Shown here piece after piece: positions 33,515 through 42,802 of a stretch of DNA of 64,000 nt. The notes beneath the pieces were generated by a model. It was given only the letters and a program-made list of their open reading frames with translations. It ran no database searches and had not been told where the DNA came from. Source of the DNA: Scolanthus callimorphus (lineage: Eukaryota; Cnidaria; Anthozoa; Actiniaria; Edwardsiidae); the NCBI GenBank assembly GCA_033964015.1, contig JAWWUD010000222.1:1-64000 (forward strand), given 5' to 3'. The stretch's first letter is position 1. Each line of letters begins with the position of its first letter. Position numbers and translations under genes: made by a program.

Positions 33515-33790
33515 TTAAGTAAAATAGTAACCGCAAAAACACATGCATATTTTCCCGTAGTAATCAAAATAATCCTCCAGATTTATAGAAAAACCTTTCA
33601 AGTGTTGGACAAATGCAATTCTATGTTGTTTTGACCAGTTATCGAGACGATGGAATTGGATTGCAATTTGAGCTATTTTCTTGTCAGAGAAGTGGCCAGC
33701 AAGCGTGCGAGAGCCCCCTAAGAACATAGCTTTTTGTTCTGTAGTTAAGCATAGCAAATACCTAAAAGTTTCTCCACGAACATTTTGCAT
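33515..33790 (-). CDS. Hypothetical small protein, 91 residues
   Basis: An intact minus-strand frame with ATG at 33790 and a stop at 33515. A polyadenylation hexamer (AATAAA on the minus strand, 33485-33490) lies about 25 bases after the stop. The sequence is not low-complexity: it has GGSRTLAGHFSDKKIAQI and then FHRLDNWSKQHRIAFVQHLKG, which reads as an amphipathic helical domain. I do not recognise a family. It could be a terminal exon, a small intact gene or a retrocopy. Confidence 0.35.
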   Translation of the reverse strand: MQNVRGETFRYLLCLTTEQKAMFLGGSRTLAGHFSDKKIAQIAIQFHRLDNWSKQHRIAFVQHLKGFSINLEDYFDYYGKICMCFCGYYFT

Positions 33791-34506
33791 TTTGATGTTC
33801 CCTTTTCATGTATAACGTACTGTATTTTTAAGGAAAAAACTTCCACCTTTCACATCGGTTTATTGTCTGATTCACTCAACTCGTGGCTGTCTCGAGGCAT
33901 TTGAAAAACATTTGAGTCTCAAATTGCTAAAACAAACTTCGAATTTTGCCAGCCTCGAACATCAGCAATTCTCATAAGAAAGCCCAGGGAAGAAACAGAT
34001 TGTCAATTCAAAAGTATGTTTTACCAAATGTTCCGCTGTAATGCGACTTCTGAGTTCAATTTGCGGTCTTCGATCAAAACTTTCCGGATTTACGAATTCT
34101 GATAACGAGACCGAGATTTTATGTACGCTTTCCTGTTTCTCCCTTTTCCTTGGGCCATAGGAGTCGAGGAATCCATTACAAAAGCTTGCGATAGAATATT
34201 TTCATTTCTTGCCTGACTTCGGGAACGAAACCTGTCAGCAACTCCAGTATGGCCAGTTTCAACTGCAACTGCTATCGTCTCAAAACAAACACTTGAAAAT
34301 TAATTAGAGCACTCAAAACAAACCGCTTTGTCCGGTAGATCTTTTCATTCACACACACAAGGCTTTGATTGACACTACTATTGTAAAAAGCCTTGGATGA
34401 AGTATGGCTCTGAACAATGCTCTGTAATGATGTTGATATGTCAATGACAAGCTAGCACAAAAACTTTCAAAATACTTTCTTCGTGGCATTGGTCATGTTC
34501 TAAAAC

Positions 34507-34641
34507 AGTTAGAGAATGGACGCTCGTGTCCTATGGGATATAGACCACTAATGAACAAAAATCTGCTCGCGCTAACGCGCTCGCAGATTTTTGTTCATTA
34601 GTGGTCTATATCCCATAGAACACTCGCGTCCATTCTCTAAC
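34507..34641. mobile_element. Near-perfect foldback, 135 bp, GTTAGAGAATGGACGC ends
   Basis: GTTAGAGAATGGACGCTCGTGT...CAAAAATCTGCTCGCG is matched inverted by CGCTCGCAGATTTTTG...ACACTCGCGTCCATTCTCTAAC with only six bases between the arms. Confidence 0.85.
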
Positions 34642-35971
34642 CCTTACATATTGTACAAAAAAAACGAATTTAGTCAAGTCGACGCTCTTCTTATCGCTAA
34701 ATCTTACTGCTGTGAATGCGTGTTCGTAATTTAAATTGCTGTGATGCGATAGCTCAACCCTTATACTTGCTCGTTATGGCCTTTTGTCGCCTTCAAAATA
34801 TTAGCGATGAGCGCAGGAGTTTGATGTTCATGTTTCAGTATTTTTGGGATCAAAGCGTCATCGGTTGTCAAGCTAAAAATGGCAAATGGCAACGGACAAT
34901 GGTTATGCAAATTTGCGCACAAAGGGTAGACTGGTGCGTAACACTTTTCCTGTAGTGTGTTCACGTTTGATACAACAACCTTTATTGAATTAGCTGTACG
35001 TCGAAGATATGTCAGAAACCGTTATAGCGATACGATGAAAACGTACGCTGAAGAAAATACGATATTTTTAGGGGTTCTTTGAACTAAAACGGTACGCTGA
35101 AGAAGCTAGTATTTAGGACCGAGGAGTATTTTTATAACATAGCTACTGTATTACGCGCGCTCTGATTGGCTGTTTAGCGTGCTCCAGAACTGGTCGTCGC
35201 TATAAATAGTCAGGTGGTTTAGTGTAAATTTTTGGTGAGATCTATACATAGCGGACAAAAGCACCAAACTTTGTATAAATATAGGTTAGGGTACGGTAAT
35301 CAATATTAGGACTGGTGCCCACTGGTACCTTAAGCGGGTTTCCCATTAAGGGGTGATCTATTTTCAAGGATTTTTGATGTGTTGGGCTCCCTGTGATGAA
35401 ATTTTAAACACTCGCATGTTATGCTAGATGAAGTTTAAATGACCAGAAAATAGCTCCTGAATCAAATAATAGTCTGTTTTGTCCAAATTGAATGGAAAAC
35501 TTATTTTACACTTAAGGCTATAGCAGGGCTCCTGGCTGTGTAGCTATTTTTAAAATAGGGCATTCTTACTCATGCCCAGGCCACTCACGGTAATCCAACA
35601 TGGCAGCCAATGAACAACAAGGAAATCTCAATGGAAAAACCTGATTTATTTTCTTTCAAAACAACTGCAGTTTTGAATTTACTAAAATCCCATGTTTGTT
35701 TGAAGCTTTTTTGAGGTATAAGATGCTTTTTTGGCAGCAGCTATTTTAATATTGATGATTTCCACGGTTTGTTTAGCCACCGCGGACTCCGCGCTGCCAG
35801 TAAGTCGGCTACTTCCTCTGATATCCTATGGTTCGGTAAATAACATATTCCTCGCAGCTGCCATTGTCAAAATGAGGATTTCAAGTGACTGCAATAAGGT
35901 GCTTGCATATTTCTAAGGTCATTTCAATATAATAGTGTTTTTGAAAGTCGAGAGGATACATTTGATGTATA

Positions 35972-36966
35972 TTACAGCGCGAGAAGCCCAAGTATGGCCA
36001 CCCGGTAATTAATTCGCATACTTTCGCGTTAGCCAATCACAGGCGGGGGTTATTACAAGTGAGCCGGGCTCAAACCGCAAAACTGCTCGAGTCACGATGA
36101 GTGTTCAAGTCATGAAATACAGCCAAACTTCCTTGGTTTTCTATTTGCTGTATTTGCTCTGAACGGAAAAACGTTATCCAAGCTGAAATCAAATATAAAA
36201 TATCCGTTTTCTTGCGGGTCAAGTACTAGAAAGACAAAGTAAACAGGTGTAGTCGGAATTCAAAGCGCGCGAGAAAAGCCGTCGACTGAGTTTGTCTCTC
36301 CGCTAGTCGGAGGTCAAATTATTCGCCCGCATTTTCCATTTATGCTTGTCACTAAACCTGCATCGATAAAAAATTATATAATTTAGAAATGAATTGAGAA
36401 ACTTCCTTTTCGAAAACATATTGACCATTTCCCGAAAGAGAATAGTTTCTTGTTCGCGAATAATTTGACATCTGATAAACAACTCAGTAGTAGGCGGGTT
36501 CTTGCAAGTTTAGATCGCAATGTGAGTTTATTTATCATCCCAGGATCTGAAAAGTAAATTGCTATTTGAACATTATAATTTGTATGATTCTAAGCTCATT
36601 TCTAAATTATATAAATTATTACATGTATCGATGCCTGCAGGTTTAAGTGCCGAGTATAAATGGGAAATGCGGGCGAATGATTTGACCTCCGACTAGCGGA
36701 GAGACAAACTCAGTCGACGGCTTTTCGTGCTTGACCCGCCAGAAAACGGACATCAGCTTAGATAACTTTTAGCCGCTCAGAGCAAATAGAAAACCTAGGA
36801 AGTTCCGCTGTATTTCATGACTTGAACACTCATCGTGACTCGAGCAGTTTTGTGGTTTAAGCCCGGCTCACTTGTAAAAAAAAACCGCCTGTGATTGGCT
36901 AACGCGGGCGAAAGTATGCGAATTAATTATCGGGTGGCCATACTTGGGCTTCTCGCGCTGTAAATA
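35972..36966. mobile_element. Foldback element, about 1 kb, with inverted arms near 400 bp
   Basis: TTACAGCGCGAGAAGCCCAAG at the left and CTTGGGCTTCTCGCGCTGTAA at the right. The arms run through TAATTAATTCGCATACTTTCGC and CAGTCGACGG/CCGTCGACTG to GGGCGAAT/ATTCGCCC and meet near 36480. Small differences between the arms show age. No transposase-sized ORF. Confidence 0.85.
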
Positions 36967-36984
36967 AACGGCCAGAATAAAATT

Positions 36985-37137
36985 TAATCTGTCAAAATTG
37001 TTGGTATTTTTAGGGTATTTTCAGACTGAGGGGTATTTTTTAGGGTGGAATTTTTTTCCGACCAGGTATTTTTTAGGGTCAAAATTCGAATTTCCCGACG
37101 GTCACCCCTAGCATTTTAACCTTAGAGTCCTCCCCCC
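36985..37137. repeat. Degenerate CCCGG-family fragment
   Basis: Four (TA)TTTTTTAGGGT words followed by CCCGACGGTCACCCCTA and a terminal GAGTCCTCCCCCCG, as in the right half of the family. Confidence 0.5.
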
Positions 37138-37675
37138 GTGCACTCTATACTCTATCACGGTCGACATTTCGCGTGCGCGACCAGCACAGAATCCTTGACG
37201 CAACCATCGCTCTCTTGCTAGCGATCTAGACAATCTACTTATGTCCACGATTAAAATGATAATTTTTCCTGCCAGATTCTTTATTTCTAGCTGAGTTTGT
37301 AAATATTTATGAATCAAAGTCATCAGATTTTCAACAAATATCATGATCGAGATAGAAATATATTGCGCCAGAAACACCCTTCACATGATATTAAGCAATT
37401 ATTGGATGAGGTTGAGCGTGACATCGATAATTGGCAAGGCCGAGGTTTGTGTTATCTGCCGAAGCGAAGCTGAGGCAGATAACACAAACCGAGGACTTGA
37501 CGATGATCGATGTCATGCGAAAACCGAATCCAATAATTGTTTTATTATTCATTGTCTGACATAAATGTCATTTCTTGAGTCGGACACGTCGCCAAGCGAG
37601 CAGCCATCGTGAAAAGAAAAGAAAACACAATTTGCCGCGCATTTGTAGTTTCGCACAAAATACCGCTGAAATAAC

Positions 37676-37790
37676 TTGCAGGCTCGGTCCAATAACCTGT
37701 ACAGACAACTGTTTCCGCTGAAAATAGCGCGGGCTCGGTCCAACAACCTCATACAGACAACTGTTCCCGCTGAAAATTTGCGGGCGCTTG
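37676..37790. repeat. Two tandem units of a 55-bp repeat
   Basis: GGCTCGGTCCAATAACCTGTACAGACAACTG...CGCTGAAAAT occurs twice in a row. It keeps the ORF 37676-38035 open, which I do not regard as a gene. Confidence 0.7.
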
Positions 37791-38179
37791 CAAACTGCCA
37801 GGAGTTGTGCTTAGACTTTTACCCGATTACTGAGTACAATGAATATTATAGGCCCTATACGGCACTAATTGGTGCACATTATATGACTAATTTTGTGAGA
37901 TTTATGAAAATATTTATTAAGCATCAGAGAATAAGATTTTGGAGGACCTTGAAAAAAGCTAATTTTATTGCTCTCGGCCATACAAATGAAGGATATCAAG
38001 TACTTAGGGTGAGTTCGACTGACTCTTCTGGATAAATATGGTTCGAAAATTTTTCCAGATATTTTTCGAAGCTTTAGCTTTCTACTCGCCTGAGCAGAAA
38101 GCTTGGAGGATATGGAAGCGATTCCAAGGCGATAAATGAGAAACAAACACGAAAAGATCTTAATGGGTATCTTTTACTT

Positions 38180-38348
38180 GTTTCCTGTGTCCTTCGCGCC
38201 TACTTGGCACTTGGCACATAATACCTCATTTTTAGGGTATCTTTTAGGGTAATAATTTTTTGGTCCACGCCGTGGCCCGCCATGTTTGGTATCTTTTAGA
38301 AGTGAAACTGAAAATTTCCGACGATCATCCCCGAGTCCTCCCCCCCTC
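38180..38348. repeat. Degenerate CCCGG-family fragment
   Basis: TTTTTAGGGTATCTTTTAGGGTA, CATGTTTGGTATCTTTTAGAAG and TCCGACGATCATCCCCGAG match the right half of copy B at 7943, ending in a C-rich GTCCTCCCCCCC. From 38349 to 39026 I see no gene. Confidence 0.55.
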
Positions 38349-39066
38349 ACATTATCGACTTCGCAAAAGTGTACAAAAAATACAACTCGTTACCAAAATT
38401 ATACTATATTACATAGATATTCGCTTATTTTACAGTCTGGAATAGCTTAGGTTGTCAAACCGATAACAAATTGGATTAAAAATATGGACTCCCCAAAAAC
38501 GTGACAAGTATTCCGTGACAAAACTTGGTCAGACATGTAGCTATCCTCACCACGTGCCTCGCTTGATTGGCTAAGTACAACTGGCTTTCATCCAACCAGG
38601 AAAGCCCGGAACAACTTTGAAGCGATTCATTTTTGATGAAAAAAAATCCTTCTCCTCGGCGCTCTAGGTTGGGCTTGGAGATGATAGACACATGTAGTGT
38701 TTAGAGAACCATGTGCGGGATTTTTGATTTTCTTTTCCAAATTGATTTTATAGTAATTTTCCAGTAGAAAAAGAAATGCAAAAATACGAAGACTAACTTT
38801 AACAGAACGTGATGGTTTAGAAACATTTTTGCAAGCCAAAAATCCCGTACAACATTTATTTGTTATTATAATTAAGTTTAGAGCGGTCGTGTCTTTTTAT
38901 TCCCAAACTCTTGAAACTCTTATAGCAAACACACTGCTCCTTGTTTGCGGCCTCAAATCTTGAGTTTGGCAATACATTTCACTAAATAGTTTCTACGTCC
39001 AAAAACTTCATTCTTTTAGCTTTAAAATGACGCCATGTCGCATAATAAATTTGTTTAATCCCCACA

Positions 39067-39510
39067 GTGTCAATATCATGGCATCACCTATCAGTTTGTC
39101 CAGCATGGAACCAAGCAAGAATGACGATCATCCCGATAGTGTCAATATAACGGCATCACCTATCAGTTTGCCCAGCATGGAACCAAGCAAGAATGACGAT
39201 CATCCCGATAGTGTCAATATAACGGCATCACCTATCAGTTTGACCAGCATGGAACCAAGCAAGAATGACGATCATCCCGATAGTGTCAATATAACGGCAA
39301 CACCTATCAGTTTGACCAGCATGGAACCAGGCAAGAATGACGATAATCCCGATAGTGTCAATATAACGGCATCACCTATCAGTTTGCCCAGCATGGAACC
39401 AAGGGGGAATGACGATCATCCCGATAGTGTCAATATAACGGCATCACCTATCAGTTTGACCAGCATGGTACCAAGCAAGAATGACGATCATCCTGATAGT
39501 GTTGATGTGC
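39067..39510 (+). repeat. Six tandem 72-bp units coding for a 24-residue motif
   Basis: Units of the type SVNITASPISLPSMEPSKND repeat head to tail with very few base differences. The motif is hydrophilic, rich in S, P, D and N and probably unstructured. It forms the N-terminus before the ankyrin array. No known family recognised. Confidence 0.9.
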
Positions 39511-39540
39511 TTCATGAACACAATGACCCTGGTGTGGTTG

Positions 39541-41226
39541 ACATGAGCAATGTATTAATGAGCGCATGTAGAGATGGCAATGTTGATATTGTACGTGGGC
39601 TTGTCGATAGTGGTGCTAATGTTAATGTTGCTGATAAAGACGGTAAAACCCCTATAATGTATGCATGTGCTGGTGGTCATGTTGATATTGTACGTGGGCT
39701 TGTCGATAGTGGTGCTAATGTTAATGTTGCTGATAAAGACGGTAAAACCCCTATAATGTATGCATGTGCTGGTGGTCATGTTGATATTGTACGTGTGCTT
39801 GTCGATAGTGGTGCTGATGTTAATGTTGCTGATAAAGACGGTGAAGCCCTTATAATGTATGCATGTGCTGTTGGTCATGTTGATATTGTACGTGCGCTTG
39901 TCGATAGTGGTGCTAATGTTAATGTTGCTGATAAAGACGGTGAAACCCCTATAATGTATGCATGTGCTGGTGGTCATGTTGATATTGTGCGTGCGCTTGT
40001 CGATAGTGGTGCTAATGTAATGTTGCTGATAAAGACGGTAAAACCCCTATAATGTATGCATGTGTGTGTGGTCATGTTGATATTGTACGTGTGCTTGTCG
40101 ATAGTGGTGCTGATGTTAATGTTGCTGATAAAGACGGTGAAACCCATATAATGTATGCATGTGCTGGTGGTCATGTTGATATTGTGCGTGTGCTTGTCGA
40201 TAGTGGTGCTGATGTTAATGTTGCTGATGAAGAAGGTGAAACCCCTATAATGTATGCATGTTATCGTGGTCATGTTGATATTGTACGTGTGCTTGTCGAT
40301 AGTGGTGCTGATGTTAATGTTGCTGATAAAGACGGTGAAACCCCTATAATGTATGCATGTGCTGGTGGTCATGTTGATATTGTGCGTGTGCTTGTCGATA
40401 GTGGTGCTAATGTTAATGTTGCTGATAAAGACGGTGAAACCCCTATAATGTATGCATGTTATCATGGTCATGTTGATATTGTGCGTGCGCTTGTCGATAG
40501 TGGTGCTAATGTTAATGTTGCTGATAAAGACGGTGAAACCCTTATAATGTATGCATGTGCTGGTGGTCATGTTGATATTGTACGTGTGCTTGTCGATAGT
40601 GGTGCTAATGTTAATGTTGCTGATAAAGACTTTGAAACCCTTATAATGTATGCATGTGCTGGTGGTCATGTTGATATTGTGCGTGCGCTTGTCGATAGTG
40701 GTGCTAATGTTAATGTTGCTGATAAAGACGGTGAAACCCTTATAATGTATGCATGTGCTGGTGGTCATGTTGATATTGTACGTGTGCTTGTCGATAGTGG
40801 TGCTGATGTTAATGTTACTGATAAAGACGGTGAAACCCCTATAATGTATGCATGTGATCATGGTCATGTTGATATTGTACGTGTGCTTGTCGATAGTGGT
40901 GCTGATGTTAATGTTGCTAATAAAGACGGTGAAACCCCTATAATGTATGCATGTGATCATGGTCATGTTGATATTGTACGTGCGCTTGTCGATAGTGGTG
41001 CTAATGTTAATGTTGCTGTTAAAGACGGTGAAACCCTTATAATGTATGCATGTGCTGGTGGTCATGTTGATATTGTACGTGTGCTTGTCGATAGTGGTGC
41101 TGATGTTAATGTTGCTGATGGAAACGGTAAAACCCCTATAATGTATGCATGTTATCGTGGTCATGTTGATATTGTACCTGTGCTTGTCGATAGTGGTGCT
41201 GATGTTAATGTTACTGATAAAGACGG
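39541..41226 (+). repeat. Array of 17 nearly identical 99-bp ankyrin units
   Basis: Each unit codes for a 33-residue ankyrin repeat with the core TPIMYACAGGHVDIVR followed by LVDSGADVNVADKDG. The consensus positions (TPLH/GH/LL/GAdvn) are met. Units differ by a handful of bases, at a few residues mainly (V/A/G after IVR, A/D/N, and the two positions before GH: AG, YR, YH, DH). That level of DNA identity indicates recent expansion or homogenisation. Unit 5 lacks one T near 40018, which breaks the frame. The multiple-of-three period also keeps a 452-codon antisense frame open, which is an artefact. Confidence 0.95.
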
Positions 41227-42746
41227 CAAAACCCCTATAATGTATATATGTGATATGGCTGATACTCGTCATTTTAATTTGTTGGATAACAATAGAAAAC
41301 CTATTGCAGAACTTCGGAAATGCTTTGTGCAATATCTTGTTGAAAACGGAGCAAACGTGAACAAAGTCGACAGCAAGGGACGGACAGCGTTATTTAGAAC
41401 ATTGGACCCAGAGGTTGCTTCTTTTCTGATAGATAAGGGTGTATCTATTAACAAGCGTGACAACAACGGAAGAACTGCACTGTACAATGCATTTGTCAAT
41501 ACTGATCATGAGTTGGCCAAGCGTCTTCTTCAAAATGGTGCGTTAAGGGACGTTGCGGACGATTGTAACTTATCGGTTTTGCAATTTGGCATACACAGAA
41601 TTCTTGAAAGTGTAGTTGCCGACCACAAGGACTTTGAGAAAATTGTAGAACAGCGTCTGCTGTTCATTGGTGGTACCGATTTCAAGCTGAAAAACCTTCT
41701 GATCAATGCAGTACTTAACATTTTTCTAAAAGCGATGACACTGTACTTGCGTCCTCAGGTAAACACAAAACAAATTATGCTGAATGCTAAACACGGACTC
41801 GAATGGTGCTTGCCGAATTCTCAGAGTACTTCGCGTATTGTGAATGAAGTCCAAAGGTTGATAGATGGAAGGTCTGCCTCGATTTTCCGTATTTGCGAGT
41901 TACTACTCGACCTGGGTGCAGATCCAAACACCCCAGACCCTAATGGTAACACTCCTCTGTTCTATGCCGCTCTTTTTTTACCGTTTGGACGCGATATTAC
42001 ATCCAAAGAAGTCGCCAAAGTGTGTGTGCTTCTTATCGATCGCGGAGCAAGAGTGAACGCCCAAAATTACGAAAAAGAAACCTCTTTGCTCCATCTGATG
42101 CAATGGTTGATGAAAGATGTCTTGCTAGAACAATACGCTCAAAAACCACCTGTCCAATCTATTACAAACGTATTTTCACTACTTCTAGAAGCCGGAACAA
42201 ATATTGATATCACAAATGAAGTGGGTGAAAGTGTTTACCACTTCATCTCTTTTTTTTGTCAAAAACTTACCGAATCGTCAAGTTATGCACCTGTTATCAT
42301 GCTGGTCCAAGGCATTTTGAAAGTATTGGGTACTTGCGGGAAGAAACGCTTGCGTCGCGCCGTAAACATGCCTGACAGACGTTTGAATAGCCCTCTTCAT
42401 TCCTGGGCTTCCTTGAACTGGCTGAGGGGATCAGATGGAAATGTTGAGGAGATAAGAGCGTTGCAAAGCACAGTATTTACACACCTGTTCGAATCCGGCG
42501 CAGTGCTTACCAAGAAAATGCAGATCGCCAAACTCCCTTCATTTGTGCCAGACATGGAGTGCAGTGCAGCTCTTACTGGATGCTGGAGCCAACCCAAGCG
42601 TTGTAAATTATACAGGTGATACGCCATTGCTTGCTCAGCTAAAACGCATGCGAAACAGTATCGTTGATTCACAAGAGCTCAAATACCTATACCCTGACAT
42701 AGCCAAACTCGATATGGAGCCCTGCAAGTTTGGAAAGAGGTTCTAA
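41227..42746 (+). CDS. RNase L-like protein: diverged ankyrin region
   Basis: After the array the frame continues to 42619 with individual ankyrin repeats that have drifted (GRTALFRTLDPEVASFLIDKG, NGRTALYNAF, ELLLDLGADPNTPDPNGNTP, LLIDRGARVNAQ, LLLEAGTNIDI). Around 42540-42570 the frame changes and a further repeat (LLLDAGANPSVVNYTGDTPL) is read up to 42746. These units are not homogenised, so selection or age has kept them apart from the array. In RNase L the corresponding repeats form the ligand surface; whether that holds here cannot be judged from sequence alone. Confidence 0.75.
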
Positions 42747-42802
42747 GACTTCATCTCGACTGCTGGTCAATCAACAATAACGATGAGTCTGTCCTAAGCA
42801 TA

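Noticed and set aside
35972..36966. 3-bp TTA/TAA target duplication suggesting a Harbinger element
   Set aside because: Left TTA and right TAA are part of the inverted repeat, not a direct repeat, so they are no evidence for a target duplication.
37676..38035. 119-residue ORF
   Set aside because: Starts in a tandem 55-bp repeat and shows no recognisable content; no promoter or splice support.
39974..41332. 452-codon ORF on the minus strand opposite the ankyrin array (and a 140-codon one at 39555-39977)
   Set aside because: It is a by-product of 99-bp repeats: a stop-free antisense unit stays stop-free in every copy. The plus strand has clear ankyrin consensus and kinase-KEN continuation.
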